DNA of 64,000 bases from positions 1 through 64,000 of the forward strand of contig NZ_SPUJ01000001.1 of assembly GCF_004522105.1 (NCBI RefSeq), written 5' to 3'. Shown piece by piece: positions 52,565 to 60,316 of this stretch (position 1 is its first letter; each line of letters opens with the position of its first letter). The notes beneath the pieces are model-generated. The model did no database searches and had not been told where the DNA came from. It was given only the letters and a program-made list of their open reading frames with translations. The position numbers were made by a program, and so were the translations under genes. This DNA is from Nocardioides sp. 1609. GTDB taxonomy: Bacteria > Actinomycetota > Actinomycetes > Propionibacteriales > Nocardioidaceae.

Positions 52565-52869
52565 GTGGTCCCGACGGGCGACCAGAACGCCCGGGCGATG
52601 TCGACCGCGGTGCCCGACCGCCGCAGCGGCGTGCCCTCCTCGAGGTAGAGCTGCCGGGCCTCGTCCTGGTGGCTGGGCGGTAGCGACCCGTCGGCCCGCA
52701 CCACCCGCCACCACGGGACCGGGCCGCCGTGACGGGACATCACGTTGCCGATCAGCCGCGGACCGCTGCCGACGACGTCGGCGATGGCGCCGTACGTCGT
52801 CACGCGGCCACGCGGCACCGACTCGACGATCTGCAGCACCGCCTCCACGAAGTCGTCGTCGGCCCGCAC
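52543..52869 (-). CDS. Alkyltransferase-like protein (ATL)
   Basis: This 108-aa protein has the MGMT/Ogt DNA-binding fold: VPRGRVTTYGAIADVVG and GPRLIGNVMSRHGG. But the active-site PCHRV is replaced by PWWRV (residues 52-56), so the alkyl-accepting Cys is Trp. This is diagnostic of ATLs, which bind O6-alkylguanine without transferring the alkyl group and hand it to nucleotide excision repair. It corresponds in position to Rv3204. Overlaps the convergent membrane-protein gene at the 3' end. Confidence 0.9.
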   Translation of the reverse strand: MRADDDFVEAVLQIVESVPRGRVTTYGAIADVVGSGPRLIGNVMSRHGGPVPWWRVVRADGSLPPSHQDEARQLYLEEGTPLRRSGTAVDIARAFWSPVGTTQRSRPT

Positions 52870-52879
52870 GGCGACGACG

Positions 52880-53413
52880 TTAGTCGGGAGCGGCGCCCGG
52901 TGGGAACGCGCTCGCCGCGGCGGCGACCGCCAGCAGCACGGCGAGCAGACCGGCCGGCCAGAGCCCGGCCGGCGCGCCCTGCTCCCCCAGCGCCCGGGCG
53001 AGCAGCCACAGCACGGGGGCCGCGGCGAGCACCGCGACGCCGCGCAGCACCCACGAGCGCAGCACGCCGACGTCGACCCGGGCGTCCGGCGGCGCCGACG
53101 CCGCCACCAGTGCGGCCACGTGGGCGGCGAGGACGGCGGCGGCCGCGGCCAGCGCCGAGGCGGGCAGCCCGTCGTCCGGGACGCGCACCCACCAGCCGAC
53201 CGCGAGGAGCAGCACGAGGACCCCCACCCCGGAGTCGGGGAGGACGGCGTGCCGCCCGGCCAGCATTACGACCGCGGCGACCCACCACCACGGTGCCGGC
53301 TCTCCGGCCGGCCCGGCCGCGAGCACGGCGACGACGGGACCGAGCGCGACCACGGCGCGCAGGCCGCGCTGGGAGGCCGACCAGGAGCGCACGGCGCCGA
53401 GGACGTCGGTCAC
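52880..53413 (-). CDS. Small polytopic membrane protein of the MoxR/DUF58 operon
   Basis: This 177-aa protein has four or five hydrophobic segments separated by short loops, no cysteines, and a highly GC-biased composition. Its GTG overlaps the DUF58 stop by 4 bp, so it belongs to the same operon. I do not recognise its family; the operon position suggests it is part of the same membrane-assembly or maturation module. Confidence 0.65.
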   Translation of the reverse strand: MTDVLGAVRSWSASQRGLRAVVALGPVVAVLAAGPAGEPAPWWWVAAVVMLAGRHAVLPDSGVGVLVLLLAVGWWVRVPDDGLPASALAAAAAVLAAHVAALVAASAPPDARVDVGVLRSWVLRGVAVLAAAPVLWLLARALGEQGAPAGLWPAGLLAVLLAVAAAASAFPPGAAPD

Positions 53414-54714
53414 GCGGCACCACCGGGACGGCGCCGGGAGAGCCGGCGCAGCACCTCGTCGACGGTGCCGGCACCGCGCCACGCCACGACCGGGCAACCG
53501 GCCGCGGCGAGGGCGTGCAGCACCTGCTCGCGCTCGAGGCGGCGCATCCGCCACGCGATGTCGACCAACCGTGGGTCGGACGCGCCGGCGTCGGGGGCCG
53601 CGTCCGGAGGGAGGGTGTCGATGACCACGACGGGCAGGCCGCGCCGGGTCAGGTCGACCGCGGCCGTGGCGACCGCGTCGACGAGCAGCGGCGAGAGCAG
53701 CACGACCGTGGTGCCCGCACCGACCCGCAGGTCGAGCCGGCCCACGTCGTCGCCGTGCGCGTCGGCGGTGCGGACCTCGGCCAGCGTGCCGAGCAGCCGC
53801 TGGAGGTGACGTCGGCCGGCCCCCATCGGGACCGGGCGGGCCCGGCCACCGATCGGGCGCAGCGCGACCCGGTCGCCGGTGCGGGCCGCGTGCTCGGCGA
53901 GGGCGCCCGCCGCGCGGACCGTGAGGTCGAGGCTGCTGGCGCGGCCGTCGACGCCGTCGGAGGCACCGTGGTCGGCGAAGAGGTCGACCACGAGCAGCAG
54001 CCCGGCGTCCTGCTCGGCCCGGGTCGTCGTGACGTGCAGGGTGTCGGTGCGCACCGAGACCCGCCAGTTGACCCGGCGCAACCGGTCGCCGGGCTGGAAC
54101 GGCCGGATGCCGGACAGCTCGGTGCCCGACCCGGACCGCGTCGACCGGTGGGCACCGACGAGGCCGCGCGGGTGCGGCGACTCCGCGCGTGAGCGGTAGG
54201 ACGTCGTCGGCAGCACCCGCATCCGGCGTCCGGACACCAGGACCGGCCCCCAGCGGTAGCCGCCCCAGGTGCTCGTCAGCACCACCCGCTCCTCGCCGAC
54301 GACGCGCGATCCCCAGCGGCGCGGGCTCACGACCAGGGCGACCCGGTCGAGGTCGGCGGACCGGACCGTGAACCGGCCGCCGTCGGGAGCCGCGTGCTCG
54401 TGGGGCGCGGGCGTCACGACGCGGGTGACCTGCTCGACGTCGGTGTGGTCGTCGATGCGCAGCGCCACCTCGGCCGCCTGGCCCTCGTGCAGGGACGCGT
54501 GCCCGACGCCTCCGGTGAGCCCCGGCGTGCTGCGCGGACGGCGCAGGAGCGCGGGGACGGCCGTCAGCAGGACCGGCGCGGTGAGGACCAGCAGCACCGG
54601 CTCGCCCGCGACGACCGCCGCCACGAGCCCGACCAGCCCGACCACGACGCCGCGGACGAGTCCGCCAGTCGGGCGCCAGCCGGTCAGGTGGTGCGGGTCG
54701 CTGGGTCCGGCCAC
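53410..54714 (-). CDS. DUF58 domain protein
   Basis: This 434-aa protein has two N-terminal transmembrane helices (about 18-58), an extracytoplasmic beta domain, and the DUF58 signature GIRPFQPGDRLRRVNWRVSVRTDTL (about 203-227) followed by a vWA-like region (LLLVVDLFADHG). Partner of MoxR ATPases, with which it is fused or linked in most genomes; the pair acts in protein complex assembly or maturation. The gene lies 4 bp after the MoxR stop and overlaps the next membrane gene. Confidence 0.88.
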   Translation of the reverse strand: MAGPSDPHHLTGWRPTGGLVRGVVVGLVGLVAAVVAGEPVLLVLTAPVLLTAVPALLRRPRSTPGLTGGVGHASLHEGQAAEVALRIDDHTDVEQVTRVVTPAPHEHAAPDGGRFTVRSADLDRVALVVSPRRWGSRVVGEERVVLTSTWGGYRWGPVLVSGRRMRVLPTTSYRSRAESPHPRGLVGAHRSTRSGSGTELSGIRPFQPGDRLRRVNWRVSVRTDTLHVTTTRAEQDAGLLLVVDLFADHGASDGVDGRASSLDLTVRAAGALAEHAARTGDRVALRPIGGRARPVPMGAGRRHLQRLLGTLAEVRTADAHGDDVGRLDLRVGAGTTVVLLSPLLVDAVATAAVDLTRRGLPVVVIDTLPPDAAPDAGASDPRLVDIAWRMRRLEREQVLHALAAAGCPVVAWRGAGTVDEVLRRLSRRRPGGAA

Positions 54715-54718
54715 GGGG

Positions 54719-55720
54719 TCACCGGCGCTCGAGGGTGGCGGGGGTCGGCACCCGCTTCAGGACCTCGTCGACGACGCTGGAGCCCGACGCCTCCGACATC
54801 CACAGCTCCGGCTTGATCGAGATCCGGTGACCCAGGACCGGTCGGGCCACGGCCTTGACGTCCTCGGGGACGACGTAGTCGCGGCCCCGCACGACGGCGA
54901 AGGCGCGCGCCGCGAGCGCGAGACCGAGCGAGCCGCGCGGCGACGCGCCGACCTGCACGTGGGCGTGGGTGCGGGTCTCCGCCGCGAGCGCCACGCAGTA
55001 GCGCCCGACGCTCTCGTCGATCCGGACCGTCTCGACGGTGGCCTGCAGGGCGCGCAGCCCGGCTGCGTCGGTGAGCGGTTCGAGCTCCGTCTCCTCGCGG
55101 CGCCGTGCCACGCGGCGCGACACGACGTCGTACTCGTCGTCGGCGCCGGGGTAGCCGAAGCCGACCCGGAGGAGGAACCGGTCGAGCTGGGCCTCCGGGA
55201 GCGGGTAGGTGCCCTCGTACTCGACGGGGTTCGCGGTGGCCAGCACGCAGAAGGGGTCGGGCAGGGGGAAGGTCCGGCCCTCGACGGTGACCTGACGCTC
55301 CTGCATCGCCTCGAGCAGGGCCGACTGGGTCTTGGGCGGCGTCCGGTTGATCTCGTCGGCGAGCAGCAGGCCCGCGAACACCGGGCCGGGCCGGAACTCG
55401 AACTCGCTGCGGCGCTGGTCGTAGAGGAACGAGCCGGTCAGGTCCGCCGGGAGCAGGTCGGGGGTGAACTGGGCGCGCGCGAAGTCGAGGCCGAGCACCT
55501 GGGCGAAGGAGCGCGCGGAGAGGGTCTTGCCGAGGCCGGGGAGGTCCTCGATCAACACGTGGCCCTTGGCGAGGATCGCGGCCAGCACCAGCGTCAGCGG
55601 GTGGCGCTTGCCGACCACGGCCCGCTCGACCTCGTCGAGGACCCGGGTCGCGAGGTCGGCGGCCTCCCGCACCGGCAGCGGTCGGGCGTCGGGCTCCGGG
55701 TGGGTGCCAGGTCCGGGCAT
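54719..55720 (-). CDS. MoxR-family AAA+ ATPase
   Basis: This 333-aa protein has Walker A EDLPGLGKT (about 57-65), Walker B LLADEINRTPPKTQSALLEAMQE, sensor 1 VLATANPVEYEGTYPLPEAQLDRF and sensor 2 GASPRGSLGLALAARA. MoxR ATPases act as chaperones for von Willebrand-type partners such as the adjacent DUF58 protein. The ATG overlaps the stop of the upstream gene by one base (TGATG) with GAGGAG 6 nt before it, indicating reinitiation coupling. Confidence 0.93.
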   Translation of the reverse strand: MPGPGTHPEPDARPLPVREAADLATRVLDEVERAVVGKRHPLTLVLAAILAKGHVLIEDLPGLGKTLSARSFAQVLGLDFARAQFTPDLLPADLTGSFLYDQRRSEFEFRPGPVFAGLLLADEINRTPPKTQSALLEAMQERQVTVEGRTFPLPDPFCVLATANPVEYEGTYPLPEAQLDRFLLRVGFGYPGADDEYDVVSRRVARRREETELEPLTDAAGLRALQATVETVRIDESVGRYCVALAAETRTHAHVQVGASPRGSLGLALAARAFAVVRGRDYVVPEDVKAVARPVLGHRISIKPELWMSEASGSSVVDEVLKRVPTPATLERR

Positions 55721-56190
55721 CACAGCTCCTCGATCATGCGCAGCACCTCGTCGATGCGGCGCGGTTTCATGCGGACGACCGGCCCGTCCAGGACGGCGCA
55801 GAGGTCGGGGCCCAGGAGCGCGCGACCCGCCTGCGAGTCGACGCGGACGTCGTGGCGTGCTCGCAGCACCCGGTCGGCGACGTCCCGCAGCCGGTCGCGC
55901 ACGGCGGCGTCCGGCGTCCGCGCGGACTGGTGGTTCTCGAGGCGGCGCAGGTGCGCCTGCGTCACGGCGTCGCGGTCGCGGGGCACGGTCACCGCCTGCG
56001 GTCGGGTCGCCCAGACCAGCGTGGAGTGCGGGAAGGCGTCGAGCAGGAGCCCGGCGCCCGCTCCGAGGACGACGCCGAGCAGCGCGACCCGGAGCGGGTG
56101 CGGTTCGAACCCGAGCGCCTGCGCGGAGACCAGCACGACGGCGACGGCGCCGAGGACGAACCACGCCCGGCGGGTCCAGCGGCGCTTCAC
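55720..56190 (-). CDS. Small membrane protein between DUF4129 and MoxR
   Basis: This 156-aa protein has two transmembrane helices (about 9-26 and 32-50) and a soluble C-terminal domain rich in Arg (RRLENHQSARTPDAAVRDRLRDVADRV). It overlaps DUF4129 at its 5' end (4 bp) and MoxR at its 3' end (1 bp), so it is firmly part of the operon. Function unknown. Confidence 0.7.
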   Translation of the reverse strand: MKRRWTRRAWFVLGAVAVVLVSAQALGFEPHPLRVALLGVVLGAGAGLLLDAFPHSTLVWATRPQAVTVPRDRDAVTQAHLRRLENHQSARTPDAAVRDRLRDVADRVLRARHDVRVDSQAGRALLGPDLCAVLDGPVVRMKPRRIDEVLRMIEEL

Positions 56191-56954
56191 GGCTGCACTC
56201 CCCCGCCCGCCGCGCGGACGGCGGCACGGGGACCCTGGTGGATCCGGCGCAGCGCCTCGAGGGCGGCGACGCGGTGCTCCTCGCCGACCTCGTGCTCGGA
56301 GAAGCGTGCCTCCCGGTACAGCTCAGCCAGGCGCGCGACGGCGTGACCGTCGGCACCGGCGAGGTCGAGCAGGCGGAGCGTGAACTCCGACGACGTCTCC
56401 CAGGGCTCGCGCGGGATGCCGGCCCGGTCGGCCTGGACCTCGAAACGGTGCCAGCACTCGACGATGGCGTTGCGCGGCGTCGTCCCCCCGGTGGCGAGGA
56501 TCTCCCGCTGGACGTCGGCGTCCCGGGTGACCGCGTCGACCACCGTCAGGTCCGGGTCGTCGTCCGGACGCCGGTCCCGGGGCGCGGGCGCGGGCGCGGG
56601 CGCGCGGAGCCTGCGCAGACCGCTCTGCGCGAGCGCGACCGCCGCCAGCACCACCAGGGCGGCCGCCAGGAAGATGACGCCGCCGAGCACGACCGCGAGC
56701 CAGCCGGCGTCGGAGTCGTCGAGGGCGCCGTCGTCGTCGGCCGCGGGGGGCGCCGGTGCCGACGTCGAGGGCGGTGCCGTCGGCGCGGACGTCGTGATCC
56801 GGTCCGGGTCGGGCCCGTCGCTGCGGAAGGCGTCGTCAGGCCCCGCAGTCGCAGCCCACACGCCCAGCAGGAGCACCAGGACGACGCCGGTGGCGCCGAG
56901 CAGGGCCACCAGCGGGGCGCCTTCCCGCTGCGGGCCCGAGGACATGCGCGGCAC
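56187..56954 (-). CDS. DUF4129 domain protein
   Basis: This 255-aa protein has one N-terminal helix (about 14-34), a Pro/Thr/Ser-rich linker, a second helix (about 85-110) and the C-terminal DUF4129 domain (IVECWHRFEVQADRAGIPREPWETSSEFTLRLL, then LYREARFSEHEVGEEHRVAALEAL). It commonly accompanies MoxR/DUF58 genes, sometimes with a transglutaminase-like protein that is absent here. Probably the first gene of the operon. GTG 56954 or ATG 56945 is the start. It lies 102 bp from moeZ, behind a strong terminator palindrome. Confidence 0.82.
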   Translation of the reverse strand: MPRMSSGPQREGAPLVALLGATGVVLVLLLGVWAATAGPDDAFRSDGPDPDRITTSAPTAPPSTSAPAPPAADDDGALDDSDAGWLAVVLGGVIFLAAALVVLAAVALAQSGLRRLRAPAPAPAPRDRRPDDDPDLTVVDAVTRDADVQREILATGGTTPRNAIVECWHRFEVQADRAGIPREPWETSSEFTLRLLDLAGADGHAVARLAELYREARFSEHEVGEEHRVAALEALRRIHQGPRAAVRAAGGGVQP

Positions 56955-56970
56955 CGTACCCCAGCCCGTT

Positions 56971-56985
56971 GCGCCGAGTCGGCGC
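56971..56985. repeat. GCGCCGA-G-TCGGCGC palindrome
   Basis: This perfect 15-bp palindrome lies 17 bp upstream of the DUF4129 GTG. It shares the core GCCGAGTCGGC with the longer terminator palindrome 20 bp further on, and could be either a regulatory site for the DUF4129 operon or a partial copy of that hairpin. Confidence 0.5.
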
Positions 56986-57004
56986 GAAGAGCGAGTGGAA
57001 AACG

Positions 57005-57045
57005 GCCGAGTCGGCGTTCGGACTGAGTCCGAACGCCGACTCGGC
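57005..57045 (-). terminator. 41-bp perfect palindrome terminating moeZ
   Basis: Arms of 20 bp (GCCGAGTCGGCGTTCGGACT and its complement) surround a single central base. On the minus strand it is followed by CGTTTTCC, giving a terminator for moeZ, whose stop is 12 bp upstream. It may also insulate the DUF4129 operon. Confidence 0.85.
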
Positions 57046-57056
57046 GACGTGAGCGG

Positions 57057-58265
57057 TCAGTAGGTGGGCTGGCTGGGGTCGACCTGGTTGACCCACGCCA
57101 CGACGCCACCACCGACGTGCACGGCGTCGTCGTACCCGGCGCCCTGGACGATGGCCAGGGTCTCGGCCGAGCGGACGCCCGACTTGCAGTGCATGACCAC
57201 CTGGGTGCCGGAGTCGACGCCCGGGAGCTGCTCGAGGGCCGATCCGTTGAGGAAGTCGCCCTTGGGGATGAGCACCGAGCCGGGGATCCGGTTGATCTCG
57301 AACTCGTTCGGCTCGCGGACGTCGACGAGGACGAAGTCGCGGGTGCCCTCGGCGCGCTCCTTGAGCATGTGCTCGAGCTGGACGACCGAGATCGTCGACC
57401 CGGCGGCGGCGTCGGCGGCCTCGTCGGAGATGGCACCGCAGAAGGCGTCGTAGTCGATCAGGCCGGTGACGGTCGCGTTCTCGCCGCACAGGGCGCAGCT
57501 CGGGTCCTTGCGCACCTTGAGCTTGCGCCACTCGAGCTCGAGGGCGTCGTAGATGACGAGCTTGCCGACGGCCGGGTCGCCGATGCCGGTGAGCACCTTG
57601 ATGGCCTCGTTGACCTGGATCGAGCCGATGCTGGCGCACAGGACGCCGAGCACGCCGCCCTCGGCGCAGCTCGGGACCATGCCCGGCGGCGGCGGCTCGG
57701 GGTAGAGGCAGCGGTAGCAGGGCGCCTCGTCGCCGCTGGAGGGCCAGAAGACGCTCGCCTGGCCGTCGAAGCGGTAGATCGAGCCCCAGACGTAGGGGAT
57801 CTTCAGGAAGTAGGCGGCGTCGTTGACCATGTAGCGGGTCGCGAAGTTGTCGGTGCCGTCGACGATCAGGTCGTAGCCCTCGAAGATCGCCATCACGTTG
57901 TCGTTGTCGAGGCGCTCGTTGTGCACGATGACCTCGACGTACGGGTTGGCCTCGTGGATCGAGTCGCGGGCCGACTCGGCCTTCGGGCGGCCGATGTCGG
58001 ACTGCCCGTGGATGATCTGGCGCTGCAGGTTGGACTCGTCGACCTCGTCGAACTCCGCGATACCGAGCGTGCCGACGCCGGCCGCGGCCAGGTAGAGCAG
58101 CGCGGGGCTGCCGAGACCGCCGGCGCCGATGACCAGCACCTTGGCGTTCTTGAGCCGCTTCTGCCCGGTCATCCCCACGTCGGGGATGATCAGGTGGCGG
58201 CTGTAGCGGCGGACCTCGTCGATGGTCAGCTCGGCGGCCGGCTCGACCAGCGCGGGAAGGCTCAC
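57057..58265 (-). CDS. moeZ: MoeZ: MoeB-type adenylyltransferase fused to rhodanese
   Basis: This 402-aa protein has the E1-like domain with GAGGLGSPALLYLA (about 47-60), DNFATRYMVND and zinc ligands CYRC (about 183) and CALCG (about 258). A C-terminal rhodanese domain follows, with persulfide Cys in VVMHCKSGVRSAET (about 357). It adenylates and sulfurates MoaD for molybdopterin synthesis and CysO/ThiS-like carrier proteins in actinobacteria. GTG 58265 is chosen because AGGAG lies 7 nt upstream; a longer frame to 58430 is not supported. Divergent from TetR, as in the mycobacterial order. Confidence 0.93.
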   Translation of the reverse strand: MSLPALVEPAAELTIDEVRRYSRHLIIPDVGMTGQKRLKNAKVLVIGAGGLGSPALLYLAAAGVGTLGIAEFDEVDESNLQRQIIHGQSDIGRPKAESARDSIHEANPYVEVIVHNERLDNDNVMAIFEGYDLIVDGTDNFATRYMVNDAAYFLKIPYVWGSIYRFDGQASVFWPSSGDEAPCYRCLYPEPPPPGMVPSCAEGGVLGVLCASIGSIQVNEAIKVLTGIGDPAVGKLVIYDALELEWRKLKVRKDPSCALCGENATVTGLIDYDAFCGAISDEAADAAAGSTISVVQLEHMLKERAEGTRDFVLVDVREPNEFEINRIPGSVLIPKGDFLNGSALEQLPGVDSGTQVVMHCKSGVRSAETLAIVQGAGYDDAVHVGGGVVAWVNQVDPSQPTY

Positions 58266-58403
58266 GGGTTCACTCCTGGGGTGTGGCGGGGTGTGGGTCG
58301 ATCGTCGTGCGTCGACGGGAGGGCAACGTCGCCGTCGTCGTCCATTGTTCCCCGCCGCGGGTGAGCCTCCCGACAGCCGCCCGCTCCGTGGGAACCCCGC
58401 CCC

Positions 58404-58409
58404 TATAGG
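58404..58409 (+). promoter_or_regulatory. Probable -10 of the TetR gene, leaderless
   Basis: TATAGG lies 8 bp before the GTG of the TetR gene (58418), placing the likely transcription start at or within a few bases of the start codon. No clear -35. A low-GC island within GC-rich flanks supports the reading. Confidence 0.45.
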
Positions 58410-58417
58410 CTCGCGCC

Positions 58418-59050
58418 GTGGCACCGACACCTCCCGAGATCGACGGCGCCCGGCCCCGCGGCGGCCGGCTCCCCCGTCGGGAGCGCCGCGTGCAGCTCCT
58501 GGAGTCCGCGCTCGAGGTGTTCGTCCGGCACGGCTACCACGCCGCCGCGATGGACGACATCGCCGAGCGAGCCGGGGTCTCGAAGCCGGTGCTCTACCAG
58601 CACTTCCCGGGCAAGCTCGACCTCTACCTCGCGCTCCTCGACAGCTCCTGCGACGCGATCATCGAGAACTGCCGGCTGGCCCTCGAGTCGACGCACGACA
58701 ACAAGCAGCGCGTCGCGGCCGCCATCTCGGCGTTCTACGACTACGTCGGCAGCGAGACCGGGGCGTTCCGCCTGGTCTTCGAGTCCGACCTCACCAACGA
58801 GCCCGCCGTGCGCCAGCACGTCGACCGGGTCACCACCGAGTGCGCGGCCCAGATCGCCGACGTCATCCGCGACGACACCGGCCTGCCCGACACCGCGGCC
58901 CGCCTGCTCGCCGTCTCCCTCGTGGGAATGGCGCAGGTCAGCGCTCGGTTCTGGCTCTCGGAGGCCGGCGGCCTCGACCGCGACCAGGCCACCGCCCTGG
59001 TGTCGGGCCTCGCCTGGCGCGGCATCCGGGGCTACCCCCTCACCGACTGA
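58418..59050 (+). CDS. TetR-family transcriptional regulator (Rv3208-like)
   Basis: This 210-aa protein has an N-terminal HTH (about 22-66; MDDIAERAGVSKPVLYQHFPGKLDLYLALLD). The C-terminal domain (FESDLTNEPAVRQHVDRVTTECAAQIADVI and RLLAVSLVGMAQVSARFWL) matches the conserved Rv3208-type regulators found beside DUF3107. Likely leaderless. Followed at 33 bp by DUF3107; ligand and targets unknown, though the strict conservation of the pair suggests a housekeeping role. Confidence 0.9.
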   Translation: MAPTPPEIDGARPRGGRLPRRERRVQLLESALEVFVRHGYHAAAMDDIAERAGVSKPVLYQHFPGKLDLYLALLDSSCDAIIENCRLALESTHDNKQRVAAAISAFYDYVGSETGAFRLVFESDLTNEPAVRQHVDRVTTECAAQIADVIRDDTGLPDTAARLLAVSLVGMAQVSARFWLSEAGGLDRDQATALVSGLAWRGIRGYPLTD

Positions 59051-59083
59051 ACACCCGCACGACCTACAGAAGGAGCCCTGACC

Positions 59084-59305
59084 ATGGAGGTCAAGATCGG
59101 CGTCCAGCACTCGCCGCGTGAGCTCGTCGTCGAGACCGACGAGTCCGCCGAGGGTGTCGAGAAGCTCGTGAGCGACGCCGTCCAGGCGGACGGCGTCCTC
59201 GCCCTCACCGACAGCAAGGGCCGTAAGGTCATCGTCCCCGCGGGCAAGATCGCTTACATCGAGATCGGTGGCGGCGTCTCCGGCGCCGTGGGCTTCCGGA
59301 GCTGA
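59084..59305 (+). CDS. DUF3107 protein (TB9.4/Rv3208A-like)
   Basis: This 73-aa protein begins MEVKIGVQHSPRELVVETDES and ends with a Gly-rich tail (IEIGGGVSGAVGFRS). The sequence KIAYIEIG is a hallmark of the family. AGAAGGAG is 7-8 nt before the ATG. Small beta-strand-rich protein of unknown function, consistently next to the Rv3208-type TetR gene. Confidence 0.92.
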   Translation: MEVKIGVQHSPRELVVETDESAEGVEKLVSDAVQADGVLALTDSKGRKVIVPAGKIAYIEIGGGVSGAVGFRS

Positions 59306-59312
59306 GCTCCGG
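59296..59312. repeat. CCGGAGCT-G-AGCTCCGG palindrome covering the DUF3107 stop
   Basis: This perfect 17-bp palindrome contains the TGA of the DUF3107 gene (59303-59305). It may form a hairpin at the end of the coding region. Two larger palindromes follow immediately. Confidence 0.6.
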
Positions 59313-59318
59313 GGCCGG

Positions 59319-59344
59319 GGTTTCCCCGGTCGACCGGGGAAACC
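59319..59344 (+). terminator. GGTTTCCCCGGTC/GACCGGGGAAACC hairpin after DUF3107
   Basis: This is a 26-bp perfect palindrome centred on GGTCGACC, beginning 13 bp beyond the DUF3107 stop. It overlaps the next palindrome by five bases (AAACC), and shares the core CCCCGGTCGACCGGGG with the hairpin after rhlE. Confidence 0.75.
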
Positions 59345-59385
59345 TGAACTTGGCGGCCGGGATCCCGGCCGACAAGTTCAGGTTT
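59340..59385. terminator. 46-bp near-perfect palindrome between convergent genes
   Basis: The arms, AAACCTGAACTTG plus GGCCGGGATC and their complements, are 23 bp long with one mismatched pair. Lying between the DUF3107 gene (plus) and the ferritin-like gene (minus), it can terminate both. Confidence 0.75.
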
Positions 59386-59414
59386 CGGCCGCCCGGTCCG
59401 ACGTCGCGCGCCGG

Positions 59415-60131
59415 CTAGGAGTCGAGCCCGAGCTCGCTCATCCGCTCGGCGTGCCGCTCGGTGAGCCGGGTGAACATCCGGCCGAGGGCGGCGAGGTCGA
59501 GCCCGGGACGGTCGACGCCGCCGGTGAGCAGCGCGGTGAGCGAGTCGCGGTCGGCTGCGACCCGCTGGGCCTGGGTGAGGGCCTCGCCCATCAGCCGGCG
59601 GCCCCACAGCGCGAGCCGCCCACCCTGCCGCGGGTCGGTGGCGATGCCCTGGCGCACCCGCTCGACCACGAACGCGGCGTGGCCGCCGTCGTCGTCGAGC
59701 GAGGCGAGGACGAGGTCGCGGGTGCCGGGGTCGAGGAACGCGGCGATCTCGCGGTAGAAGTCGTTGGCGAGCCCGTCGCCGACGAAGGCCTTCACCAGTC
59801 CCTCGAGCCAGTCGGACGGCGCGGTGTGCTGGTGGAAGGAGTCGATGGCGACCCGGAACGGCGCCATCGCCTCGAACGGCTCCCCGCCGAGCTCGCTGAT
59901 CCGCTGGTGCAGCCGGGCGACCTTGCCGAGCTCGGCGGCCGCCATCGTGGCGAGGGCCACCTTGTCCTGCATCGTCGGGGCGAGCTTGGAGTCGTCGGCG
60001 AGCCGCTCGAAGGCGGTGATCTCCCCGTAGGAGATGACACCCAGCAGGTCGACCACCGCGTCGCGGTACACCGGGTCGGCGGGTGCCGTCCCGTCGTCGG
60101 GACGCGGCGCGAGGTCGGGCGATTCGGACAT
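59415..60131 (-). CDS. Ferritin-like diiron protein (Rv3210c/MiaE-like)
   Basis: This 238-aa four-helix protein has metal-site candidates: YGEITAFERLADDS (Glu/Glu about 35-39), AAAELGKVARLHQRI (E and H about 67-74), and HAAFVVERVRQ (about 150). It is the ferritin-like fold protein conserved at this position in actinobacteria; relatives hydroxylate modified tRNA (MiaE type), but the true substrate is unproven. Divergent from rhlE with 185 bp in between; convergent with DUF3107 across the palindromes. Confidence 0.8.
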   Translation of the reverse strand: MSESPDLAPRPDDGTAPADPVYRDAVVDLLGVISYGEITAFERLADDSKLAPTMQDKVALATMAAAELGKVARLHQRISELGGEPFEAMAPFRVAIDSFHQHTAPSDWLEGLVKAFVGDGLANDFYREIAAFLDPGTRDLVLASLDDDGGHAAFVVERVRQGIATDPRQGGRLALWGRRLMGEALTQAQRVAADRDSLTALLTGGVDRPGLDLAALGRMFTRLTERHAERMSELGLDS

Positions 60132-60316
60132 GGGCGCACCCTATTCGATAGACTGGCTCCACGAGCGGGAGCGCAGACCCAGGTCCACGACCCGACGCGC
60201 CCGATTCCCGCTCCCGTATGTGCGCGGTCAGCCTCGCCCCACGGCCCGGTGCAACGCCGGTCGGTCGGCCGCACAGATTCGTCGAAACGATCGCAATCGG
60301 CTGCCTGGCTTGACCG

